In this document: positions 25,007 through 32,290 of the stretch, piece by piece
How positions within the stretch are numbered: position 1 is the first letter of the stretch
Layout of the letters: every line of letters begins with the position of its first letter
Assembly (NCBI RefSeq): GCF_000426445.1
Contig: NZ_KE384526.1
Span: 124,001 to 188,000, forward strand
Direction of reading: 5' to 3'
Source of the DNA: Brevibacterium album DSM 18261
GTDB taxonomy: Bacteria > Actinomycetota > Actinomycetes > Actinomycetales > Brevibacteriaceae
DNA length: 64,000 nucleotides
Position numbers and translations under genes: made by a program
Notes under the pieces: model-generated
Database searches by the model: none
What the model was told of the DNA's origin: nothing
What the model saw: the letters and a program-made list of their open reading frames with translations, nothing else

Positions 25007-25999
25007 TCACCGCTGCGGCGGCTGGCACCGCGGGCAGAAGTGGGTACCGCGGCCGCCCACGACGATGCGGCGCACCGGCTCACCACACTGCAGGCATTCC
25101 CCGCCGGCACGCCCGTACACCCGCAGGCTCCGCGAGAAGTAGCCTGAATCACCATTCACGTGCACGTACAGGGCATCGAAGCTCGTGCCGCCTTGCGCCA
25201 GGGCCTCGGCCATGACGGTGCGAGCCTCCTCCAGCACGCGCCGCAGCCGGGAGATCCGCGTGCGCGCGGGCACTGCCAGCGGGTGCACCCCGGCGCGGTG
25301 CAGGGCCTCATCGGCGTAGATGTTGCCCACACCGCTCACCACCCGCTGGTCCATGAGCACGGCCTTCACCGCGGACCGCGAGCGCTGCATGCGCCTCGCC
25401 GTCGCCTCGAGCTCCCAGTGCGGATCGAGCGGATCGCGGGCGATGTGCGCGATCGAGGACGGAATGAGATCCGGTCCGTCCGCGACCAGCGCATCCGCAC
25501 CGAGGTGCCCGAAGATCCGCTGGTCGAGGAAGCGCAGCTGGAACCGCCCGCTCCCGCCGGGCGCAGACTCCCCCTCTGCCCCGGCAGAGTTCGTCCCCGC
25601 CCGCCGGAGGCTCAGGGGCTCGCGGAGACTCGGGGATTCGAGGTCCAGCACCGCGCGCGTGTGGCGGTGCAGCGGCTCGTCCGGGATGTGAATGCGCAGC
25701 TGCCCGCTCATGCCCAGGTGCAGGGAGAGAGCTCGGGAGGGTGAGACTCCGCCGCCCGGTTCTGGCGAGAGACCGGAGACGAACGGCACCCACAGGAACT
25801 TGCCGCGGCGCTGCGGCTCGGCGAGCGCCGCGCCGGAAAGCACGGACGCGAGCGCCGGCACGGACGCATCCGGCACGTCCCGCTGCGAGGTGGTGCCGAG
25901 GATCCGCCGGTCGAGAACGGTGAGGCTGCGCACCGCCGCGCCCGTGATGTGATCCGCGAGACCCCGGCGGACCGACTCGACCTCGGGCAGCTCAGGCAC
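25007..25999 (-). CDS. mutM: Formamidopyrimidine-DNA glycosylase (Fpg/MutM)
   Basis: 330 residues. The catalytic N-terminus PELPEVESV, the Lys in RRGKFLW, the helix-two-turn-helix region (DQRVVSGVGNIYADEALH) and a C-terminal zinc finger (CLQCG...CPRC) are all present. It removes 8-oxoguanine and other oxidised bases. A 35-residue insertion rich in Ser/Arg/Gly lies around residues 115-150. The start is a GTG. It lies between rnc and smc, the standard position. Confidence 0.95.
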   Translation of the reverse strand: MPELPEVESVRRGLADHITGAAVRSLTVLDRRILGTTSQRDVPDASVPALASVLSGAALAEPQRRGKFLWVPFVSGLSPEPGGGVSPSRALSLHLGMSGQLRIHIPDEPLHRHTRAVLDLESPSLREPLSLRRAGTNSAGAEGESAPGGSGRFQLRFLDQRIFGHLGADALVADGPDLIPSSIAHIARDPLDPHWELEATARRMQRSRSAVKAVLMDQRVVSGVGNIYADEALHRAGVHPLAVPARTRISRLRRVLEEARTVMAEALAQGGTSFDALYVHVNGDSGYFSRSLRVYGRAGGECLQCGEPVRRIVVGGRGTHFCPRCQPPQR

Positions 26000-26035
26000 G
26001 GAGCCGTCCCGGCCCGCGATGCGGCACGGCCGCCC

Positions 26036-26746
26036 TCACCCGCGGCGCCGGTAGTCCGGATGCGCTGCGGAGATCGCGTGCATCGCGGCCTCGGCGGCGG
26101 CGGCCTCGGCGGCCTTCTTCGAGGTCCCGGTGCCCGCGGCCCATTCGCGCTCTCCCGTGACGGCGATCGCTGTGAAGACACGGGCGTGATCCGGCCCCTC
26201 ACCGGTGATCCGGTACGCGACCGCGCCCAGGCACAGGTCCGAGGCGGCCTCCTGCAGCGTCGTCTTGTAGTCCATGCCGGCCCCGAGCTCGACGGCGTCG
26301 GAGAGCATGGAGTCGATGAACCGGTGCACGAGGGCGAAGGCCTCCTCGCGGCCGCAGCTCACGTAGCAGGCCCCGATGAGCGCCTCCACGGTGTCGGCGA
26401 GGATCGAGTCCTTGTCGTGCCCCCCGGTGAGAGACTCCCCCTTGCCCAGCAGGATCTCGGGGCCCACGTCGTAGCGACGGGCCACCGAGGCCAGGGCGCG
26501 CGTGTTGACCACGGCCGCGCGCATCTTCGCCAGCCGGCCCTCGGGGAGGTTCGGGTTGTCGAAGTACAGCGACTCCGTGGACACGAGCTGCAGCACCGAG
26601 TCCCCGAGGAACTCCAGGCGCTCGTTGGTGGGCACCCCTCCGTGCTCGAAGGCATAGGAGCGGTGCGTGAGGGCAAGACGAAGCGTCTCGGGGTCAATGC
26701 TGACCCCGAGACGCTCGTTGAGGTCCGCAGACCTCTTCTCAGTCAT
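26036..26746 (-). CDS. rnc: Ribonuclease III
   Basis: 236 residues. The catalytic domain carries the signature NERLEFLGDSVLQLV and a second acidic site (DTVEALIGACYV). The C-terminal double-stranded RNA-binding domain begins at DYKTTLQEAA and ends with [15 protein letters not shown]. It processes rRNA precursors and other structured RNAs. The ATG is 18 bases after the rpmF stop in the DUF177-rpmF-rnc-mutM order. Confidence 0.97.
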   Translation of the reverse strand: MTEKRSADLNERLGVSIDPETLRLALTHRSYAFEHGGVPTNERLEFLGDSVLQLVSTESLYFDNPNLPEGRLAKMRAAVVNTRALASVARRYDVGPEILLGKGESLTGGHDKDSILADTVEALIGACYVSCGREEAFALVHRFIDSMLSDAVELGAGMDYKTTLQEAASDLCLGAVAYRITGEGPDHARVFTAIAVTGEREWAAGTGTSKKAAEAAAAEAAMHAISAAHPDYRRRG

Positions 26747-26764
26747 CTCCGCTGACCTGACGGA

Positions 26765-26968
26765 TCAGGCGTCGGCGACCTTGCGGCCCTTGTACTCAAG
26801 GAACAGCGGGGTGCCTGCGGAATCCTCCACGACCTTCGCCTGGTGCGGACGCGAGTACACGACGCGGCCGTTCTCGACGGTCTTGACCAGCGTCGGTGCG
26901 CTGGCCTTCCACGCCGAGCGACGGTGACGGGTGTTGCTGCGCGACTTCTTGCGCTTGGGAACTGCCAC
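26765..26968 (-). CDS. rpmF: 50S ribosomal protein L32
   Basis: 67 residues starting at a GTG (26966-26968) that follows AAGGAG by eight bases. The N-terminus [19 protein letters not shown] is diagnostic. No zinc-binding Cys pairs are present, so it is the zinc-free (C minus) form of L32. It lies two bases after the DUF177 stop. Confidence 0.96.
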   Translation of the reverse strand: MAVPKRKKSRSNTRHRRSAWKASAPTLVKTVENGRVVYSRPHQAKVVEDSAGTPLFLEYKGRKVADA

Positions 26969-26970
26969 GA

Positions 26971-27492
26971 TCAGCTCTCCTTCTCTTGGTTCAGAACACT
27001 CTTGAGTGCCGCCCACCGAGGATCCTCCTCGGGCTCGTCCTCGGTGATGTCCTCACCCAGCGTGTAGCTGAACTCTCCCTCGTCGTCGTCCTTGAGGGGA
27101 CGGAAGGGAAGAGACATCACCACAGCGTCTCGGACGGCGGGCTCGAGGTCCAGCATGTCGTCTTCCATGACATACGTTTCCTCGTCCTGCGGATCCGCCT
27201 GGTAGGCGAAGAGCTCCTCGATCGAGACCTCGACCGGGATCTCCACGTCCTCGAGCGTACGGGCATCCTCCCCCTTCGCCGTGGCATGCACGGTTCCGGA
27301 GACGTAGATGCCCTCGACGACGCTCTCGAGACGGAGGTCGAGCCGCATCGGCGAGCCTTCCGGCACCCCGATCACCTCGATCCGCAGGTCCTCAGGCGCG
27401 CGCACCTCGAGAGAGACGTCCTCCCATTTGCCGGGGGCTGCGGAGAGGCCCAGCTTGCGGGTGTCGAGGATGAACTCCGACGACCTTCTCAC
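26971..27492 (-). CDS. DUF177 (YceD) family protein
   Basis: 173 residues from the GTG at 27490-27492 after GGGGGTG. The family pattern is seen in FILDTRKLG near the start, [16 protein letters not shown] in the middle and the acidic [21 protein letters not shown], then [10 protein letters not shown]. YceD proteins are paired with rpmF across bacteria and are linked to 23S rRNA processing or ribosome assembly. It is followed two bases later by rpmF, so the two are coupled. Confidence 0.92.
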   Translation of the reverse strand: MRRSSEFILDTRKLGLSAAPGKWEDVSLEVRAPEDLRIEVIGVPEGSPMRLDLRLESVVEGIYVSGTVHATAKGEDARTLEDVEIPVEVSIEELFAYQADPQDEETYVMEDDMLDLEPAVRDAVVMSLPFRPLKDDDEGEFSYTLGEDITEDEPEEDPRWAALKSVLNQEKES

Positions 27493-27557
27493 TGCACACC
27501 CCCACGGACGTTCTCGATACGATTGCGGCGCACCTGAGCGATGACACGCAAGGAGAG

Positions 27558-27587
27558 AGTCTACAGCCGATCCCTTCCCGCGCGAAA
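27558..27587 (-). promoter_or_regulatory. Possible promoter of DUF177-rpmF-rnc-mutM
   Basis: TTTCGC (27582-27587) and TAGACT (27558-27563) with an 18-base spacer on the minus strand. The -10 is the same as at rpsB. The leader would be about 58 bases. Confidence 0.42.
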
Positions 27588-27608
27588 TCACGGACCCGAC
27601 CCGGGCGG

Positions 27609-28109
27609 TCAGCCCCGCAGGCCGTCGAGCGCGGCGAGCACGCCGTCGGGCACGAGTCCCGCGATGTCGCCGCCCAGCGCGTGCACCTCGCGCACGAGGG
27701 ACGAGGACACGTGCTCATAAGCGGGGTCGCCGGGGACGAACACCGTCTCCAGCTCCGTGAGGTGCCGGTTCATGAGCGCCATCGGGAGCTCATAGGCGAA
27801 GTCCGTTCCGCTGCGCAGGCCCTTGAGGACCGCAGGCGCCCCGATCCGGGCGCAGTAGTCGACGAGGAGCCCGCCCGGCACATCGTCGACGACGATGCGG
27901 CCGGCCGCCACCGCCTCGGCGGTGCGAGGCTCGGCCGCCAGCGCCTCACGGATGAGCGCGAGCCGCTGCTCGACCGCGAACGTCCCGCGCTTGGAGGGAT
28001 TGTGGACGACGGCGACGACGAGCTCATCGGCCAGCCGCAGGCCGCGGGCGAACACATCGACGTGGCCGTTGGTGACGGGGTCATAGGAGCCGGGACAGAC
28101 GATCTTCAT
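27609..28109 (-). CDS. coaD: Phosphopantetheine adenylyltransferase
   Basis: 166 residues. The nucleotidyltransferase signature GSYDPVTNGHVDVF is at the N-terminus, followed by VHNPSKRGTF, LKGLRSGTDFAYELPMALMN and YEHVSSSLVREVHALGGD. It makes dephospho-CoA from 4'-phosphopantetheine and ATP. It normally follows rsmD directly; here a plus-strand transporter operon lies between them. Confidence 0.97.
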   Translation of the reverse strand: MKIVCPGSYDPVTNGHVDVFARGLRLADELVVAVVHNPSKRGTFAVEQRLALIREALAAEPRTAEAVAAGRIVVDDVPGGLLVDYCARIGAPAVLKGLRSGTDFAYELPMALMNRHLTELETVFVPGDPAYEHVSSSLVREVHALGGDIAGLVPDGVLAALDGLRG

Positions 28110-28218
28110 GCGCCCATCGTACGAGGCGGCGGATCGGGACCGCCGGGTGCCGGCCGGAATCGCAGCCCGGAATCGCAGGTCGCGAGCCCCCGCGACCGAA
28201 CATCACGAAACGGTAACC

Positions 28219-28256
28219 ATGCGAAGAACCTGCACGAGGGCTTGCAGCTTTCGCAT
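28219..28256. promoter_or_regulatory. Inverted repeat upstream of the ehu operon
   Basis: ATGCGAA (28219-28225) and TTCGCAT (28250-28256) form perfect 7-base arms 24 bases apart, 83 bases before the ehuB start. It is a candidate operator for the transporter operon. No clear promoter pair was identified. Confidence 0.4.
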
Positions 28257-28338
28257 AGCGTGGTGAGAGTTCCGACACATCGCCCTGCCGTCCGGATGCC
28301 CCGGCCGGCGCCCCGAGACGACGGAGGAGCTCCATCCC

Positions 28339-29271
28339 ATGACTTCCACTCGCGCCACCGCACGCCCCAGCCGCCCGGGCCGCACAGCACGCCCGCTCCG
28401 CGCCGTCGGCGCACTGGGCGCTGTGAGCGCACTCGCACTGCTCGCGGCCTGCGGAGGAGACGGTGAGGACGGCTCCACCCTCGAGAGCGCCGCCGAGGAC
28501 GGGACCATCACGGTGGGCTTCGCCGGCGAGGCCCCCTACAGCTTCGAGGAGAACGGTGAGCTCACCGGCGCCACCGTCGCCCTGCACCGCGAGATCTTCT
28601 CCGAACTGGGCATCGAGGAGGTCGAGGGCGTCAACGTGGACTTCGGCGGCCTCATCCCCGGCCTCAATGCCAACCGCTTCGACGTCGTCTCCGCGGGCAT
28701 GTCGATCCTGCCCGAGCGCTGCGAGCAGGCCTCCTTCTCGAACCCCGAGTTCATGTACACCACCGCGCTCATGGTGCCCGAGGGCAATCCGGAGGGGCTC
28801 GCCACCCTCGACGACATGGTGGGCACCGACCTCAGCCTCGCGACCATGACCGGCGCAATCGAGACCGACTACGCCGCGGACCTGGGGATCTCGGACCACA
28901 CCGAGGTCGCCGCGCCGCAGGACGGCATGGACGCCGTCACCACGGGCCGGGCCGATGCCTTCGCCCTCACCGGCATCTCGCTCAACTGGATGGCCGACAG
29001 CAGCCCGGACGCCGGGGTCGAGGTCACCGAGTCCTTCGTGCAGGAGATCGACGGTGTGCCGCAGGTGGGCGCCGGCGCCACCGTCTTCCGCTCCGACGAC
29101 GAGGAGCTGCTGAGCGCCTACAACGAGAAGCTCGACGAGATCATCGCCGACGAGGAGCGCTACCTCTCCATCGTGGGCGACTTCGGCTTCACCGCCGCCG
29201 AGCGCCCCGACGACTCCGTGAGCACCGAGATGCTGTGCGCCGGTGAGCTCCCCACGGGTGAGGCGGGATGA
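28339..29271 (+). CDS. ehuB: ABC transporter substrate-binding lipoprotein, EhuB-like
   Basis: 310 residues with a lipoprotein signal (LLAACGG, Cys38) after a basic N-terminus. The mature part is a family-3 solute-binding protein: VGFAGEAPYSFEENGELTG, LIPGLNANRFDVVSAGM, LPERCEQASFS and GRADAFALTG. The run GLIPGLxxxRFDVxxAGMxIxPERC is characteristic of EhuB proteins that bind ectoine and hydroxyectoine. It would deliver the ligand to the two permeases encoded next. A general polar amino acid specificity is the alternative. Confidence 0.82.
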   Translation: MTSTRATARPSRPGRTARPLRAVGALGAVSALALLAACGGDGEDGSTLESAAEDGTITVGFAGEAPYSFEENGELTGATVALHREIFSELGIEEVEGVNVDFGGLIPGLNANRFDVVSAGMSILPERCEQASFSNPEFMYTTALMVPEGNPEGLATLDDMVGTDLSLATMTGAIETDYAADLGISDHTEVAAPQDGMDAVTTGRADAFALTGISLNWMADSSPDAGVEVTESFVQEIDGVPQVGAGATVFRSDDEELLSAYNEKLDEIIADEERYLSIVGDFGFTAAERPDDSVSTEMLCAGELPTGEAG

Positions 29272-29325
29272 CCCGCATCCGCGCATTCCGGTGTCCCCGG
29301 ACCCGCCCGTGCGGGGCTCCCGCGC

Positions 29326-30108
29326 ATGGCTGAGGACCTGGTCCGGCTCGTCGATTTCCTCCCCCAGCTCGGCGACGGGCTCCTCGTCACGGTGCAGCTG
29401 GCGCTCGGCGGGGCACTCGGCTCGTTCGCGATCGCACTGCTCCTGGGGCTTGCGATGGTCGCTCCCACCCGCTGGCTCGCGGTGCCTGCGCGCATCGTCG
29501 TCGAGTTCTTCCGCGGCACCTCGCTCCTCGTCCAGCTGTTCTGGCTCTTCTACGTGCTGCCCCTGCTGGGCGCGGAGCTCGACCCGCTCATGTGCGGCAT
29601 CCTCGCGCTCGCACTCAACTACGGCGCCTATTCCGCCGAGGTGGTCCGCTCCTCGGTCATGCACGTGGAACCCGGCCAGTGGGAGGCCGCGCTCGCGCTG
29701 AGCCTGACCCCCGCCCGCCGCATGTTCCGCGTCATCCTCCCGCAGGCCTGGGCGCTCATGATCCCCTCGCTCGCGACCCTCCAGATCCAGCTCCTCAAGG
29801 GCACGGCGGTGGCGTCCTTCCTCACCCTGCAGGATCTCAACGAGCGGATCGACATCCTGCGGCAGGACACCGGCGACACCCTGTTCTCCTACTCCGTGGG
29901 CTTCCTCCTGTACTTCGTCCTCGCCTGGCTCATCCAGGTGACGATGGACCTGCTGGAGGCGCTGGCGAAGAGGCGCCTGGGCCGCGATCCGAGCGACGCG
30001 GGCTTCGTCGGCAGGCTCGTCGCGGGCGCCGGGACGAGCGCCGGCGCGGGTGAGGCCGATGCCCCCGGCACTGCGGAGCCCGCAGTCGCGAAGGGAGGTG
30101 CTCGCTGA
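29326..30108 (+). CDS. ehuC: ABC transporter permease, EhuC-like
   Basis: 260 residues, about five membrane helices. VEFFRGTSLLVQLFWLFYVLPL and the cytoplasmic EAA loop (MHVEPGQWEAALALSLTPAR) are typical of HisM-type permeases of polar amino acid and ectoine transporters. The C-terminus is an Ala/Gly-rich tail. The stop shares one base with the ehuD start (TGATG), so the two permeases are coupled. Confidence 0.85.
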   Translation: MAEDLVRLVDFLPQLGDGLLVTVQLALGGALGSFAIALLLGLAMVAPTRWLAVPARIVVEFFRGTSLLVQLFWLFYVLPLLGAELDPLMCGILALALNYGAYSAEVVRSSVMHVEPGQWEAALALSLTPARRMFRVILPQAWALMIPSLATLQIQLLKGTAVASFLTLQDLNERIDILRQDTGDTLFSYSVGFLLYFVLAWLIQVTMDLLEALAKRRLGRDPSDAGFVGRLVAGAGTSAGAGEADAPGTAEPAVAKGGAR

Positions 30109-30767
30109 TGCTGTGGAGCTGGGACTTCGCCGCCGAGGCGCTCCCCCTCCTCCTGCGCGGCTTCGGCAACACGCTCATCGCCACGGCCGGCGGGACTGCC
30201 CTCGCCGTCGTGCTGGGCCTGCTGCTCGCCGTCCTGCTGCGCGTGCTGCCGCGCTGGATCCGCTGGCTGCTGCGGCTCCTCGTCGCGGTGGTGCGCAACA
30301 CGCCGCTCATCATGCAGCTCGTCTTCGTCTGGACCCTGTTCTCCACGAGCGAGGCCCTCATCGGCGTGCCCGCGCTCGTGGTGGGCACGCTCGTGATCGG
30401 CGTCCACTACGCCACCTACATGTCCGAGAGCTACCGGGCCGGGATCGATGCGGTGCCGCCCGGCCAGTGGGAGGCGATCAGCGCACTGTCGCTGCCGCCG
30501 GTGCGGGCCTTCCGCTCCGTCGTCCTGCCGCAGGCGCTGCGCGCCACCGTGCCCTCGCTCGGCAACTACGCCATCGCGATGTTCAAGGACACTCCGTTCC
30601 TCATCGCGATCGGCGTGGGCGAGCTGGTGTGGTCCGCGCAGAGCTTCGGCGGACGCAGCTTCGCCTACACCGAGGCGTTCACGCTCGCCGGCCTCATCTT
30701 CCTCGCCGCGAGCTACCCCACCTCGCTCGCCGTCCGACGATTGGAGAAGTCCCTTGCCTCCTACTGA
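30108..30767 (+). CDS. ehuD: ABC transporter permease, EhuD-like
   Basis: 219 residues. It starts MLWSWDFAAEALPLLLRGFG, has about five helices, and the EAA loop is AVPPGQWEAISALSLPPVRAF. The end (FKDTPFLIAIGVGELVW, then AVRRLEKS) matches EhuD-type permeases. It would pair with EhuC to form the channel. The last codons overlap the start of ehuA. Confidence 0.85.
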   Translation: MLWSWDFAAEALPLLLRGFGNTLIATAGGTALAVVLGLLLAVLLRVLPRWIRWLLRLLVAVVRNTPLIMQLVFVWTLFSTSEALIGVPALVVGTLVIGVHYATYMSESYRAGIDAVPPGQWEAISALSLPPVRAFRSVVLPQALRATVPSLGNYAIAMFKDTPFLIAIGVGELVWSAQSFGGRSFAYTEAFTLAGLIFLAASYPTSLAVRRLEKSLASY

Positions 30768-31653
30768 CCCCTCCCGGCCGGAGCCCGCCGTGCCGGAGCC
30801 CGCCGTGCCGGAGCCCGCCGTGCCGGAGCCCGCTGTGCCGGAGCCCTCCGTGGCCGAACCCTCCCGGCCGGAACCGTCCACCGGCGCCGCTCCCGCACTC
30901 GAGTTCCGCGATGTGGAGAAGCGCTTCGGGAGGAACACCGTGCTCAGCGGGCTGAACTTCACGGTGCGGCCGGGCGAGCGCGTCACGCTCATCGGCCCCT
31001 CGGGCTCCGGCAAGACCACGATCCTGCGGCTCATCATGACGCTGGAGACGCTCTCCGAGGGGTACATCTACGTGGGCGGCCAGCCGCTCACCCACGAGGA
31101 GCGGAACGGGAAGCGGGTGGCGCTCCCGGGCAGGCGCGTGCGGGAGACGACGAAGCGGATCGGAATGGTCTTCCAGCACTTCAACCTGTTCCCCAACATG
31201 ACGGTGCTCGACAACCTCGTCGAGGCGCCCGTCCATGTGCTGGGCATGTCCCGGGAGGCCGCGGCGGAGAAGGCCCGCGGGCTCCTCGACAGGGTGGGAC
31301 TGGCGGAGAAGGCCGATGCCCACCCCACGCGGCTCTCGGGCGGTCAGCAGCAGCGTGTGGCGATCGCCCGCGCGCTCGCGATGGACCCGGAGATCCTGCT
31401 GCTGGACGAGGTGACCTCGGCCCTCGATCCCGAACTCGTGGGCGATGTCCTCCAGGTGCTGCGCGACATCGCCGCGGAGACGGACATCACGATGCTCATC
31501 GTCACCCACGAGATGCAGTTCGCCCGCGACGTCTCGCAGCGGGTCATGATGTTCGACCAGGGCGCGATCCTCGAGGACGGGACGCCGGAGGAGATCTTCA
31601 CCCGCCCCCGCGAGGCGCGCACGCAGCGCTTCCTCTCCGCAGTGCTGGAGTGA
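30754..31653 (+). CDS. ehuA: ABC transporter ATP-binding protein, EhuA-like
   Basis: 299 residues. The ATPase has GPSGSGKTT (Walker A), the Q-loop FQHFNLFPNMTV, the signature LSGGQQQRVAIARALA and Walker B ILLLDEVTSALDPELVGD, then TMLIVTHEM. The stretch between Walker A and the Q-loop contains the extra segment typical of EhuA. The start is inferred to be TTG at 30754, eight bases after GGAG and inside the end of ehuD. The first 45 residues are a Pro/Glu/Ala/Val-rich repeat not expected in this family. Confidence 0.85.
   Translation: MPPTDPSRPEPAVPEPAVPEPAVPEPAVPEPSVAEPSRPEPSTGAAPALEFRDVEKRFGRNTVLSGLNFTVRPGERVTLIGPSGSGKTTILRLIMTLETLSEGYIYVGGQPLTHEERNGKRVALPGRRVRETTKRIGMVFQHFNLFPNMTVLDNLVEAPVHVLGMSREAAAEKARGLLDRVGLAEKADAHPTRLSGGQQQRVAIARALAMDPEILLLDEVTSALDPELVGDVLQVLRDIAAETDITMLIVTHEMQFARDVSQRVMMFDQGAILEDGTPEEIFTRPREARTQRFLSAVLE
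30778..30852 (+). repeat. 15-bp tandem repeat encoding Pro-Glu-Pro-Ala-Val
   Basis: Five units of CCGGAGCCCGCCGTG, the last two with one or two base changes, at the N-terminus of EhuA. Slippage in steps of 15 keeps the frame. Confidence 0.9.
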
Positions 31654-31698
31654 GGGGCAGCACCGGGCCGGGACCTGCCGGAGCCGCCGGGCCGGCCC

Positions 31699-32262
31699 TC
31701 ACTCCCGCAGCTGCAGCAGCCACACAGCGGTCTCACCGAAGGTCCGGTGCCGGAACACCTCCAGCTCGTCCGGCAGCACGGGCTGCGGCGAGCGCGCCGA
31801 GCGTTCGACGACGATGAGCGCCTCCAGCCCGTCGAGCAGCCCCGCCGCGGCCGCGAGCAGGCCCGCGAGCTCCTCCTCCCCCAGCGGGTAGGGCGGATCC
31901 AGGAGGATGAGTCCGAAGGTCTCCCCCGCCTCGGCCAGTGCCCCGAGGCCGCGCTGCGCCGGCTGCGCCAGCACCTGCGTGCGCGCCTGCTCCCCGAGGT
32001 CCGCGACCGTGCGCTTCAGCGCGGCGACCGCACCGGAGGCCCGGTCCACGAACACCGCGTGCACCGCACCGCGGCTGAGCGCCTCGAGGCCCAGGGCGCC
32101 GGAGCCCGCGAACACGTCGAGGACCCGCACCCCCTCGAGCGCGCCCATGCCCTCGAGCGAGGCGAACAGCGATTCGCGCACCCGGTCCGAGGTGGGACGC
32201 GTGTCCCTGCCCCGGGGCGCGTGCACCGTGCGGCCGCGATGCCGGCCTGCGATGATCCTCAT
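31699..32262 (-). CDS. rsmD: 16S rRNA (guanine966-N2)-methyltransferase RsmD
   Basis: 187 residues. MRIIAGRHRGR, RPTSDRVRESLFASL, the SAM-binding DVFAGSGALGLEALSRGA and the catalytic LILLDPPY are all clear. It methylates G966 of 16S rRNA. It converges on ehuA with a 45-base gap and follows recG by 28 bases. Confidence 0.96.
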   Translation of the reverse strand: MRIIAGRHRGRTVHAPRGRDTRPTSDRVRESLFASLEGMGALEGVRVLDVFAGSGALGLEALSRGAVHAVFVDRASGAVAALKRTVADLGEQARTQVLAQPAQRGLGALAEAGETFGLILLDPPYPLGEEELAGLLAAAAGLLDGLEALIVVERSARSPQPVLPDELEVFRHRTFGETAVWLLQLRE

Positions 32263-32290
32263 GCTCTCCCCTCACCGTTCCCCGTGCGGC

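Noticed and set aside
28081-29664. 527-codon minus-strand ORF opposite ehuB
   Set aside because: It is a shadow of the ehuB/ehuC coding region with no protein signature.
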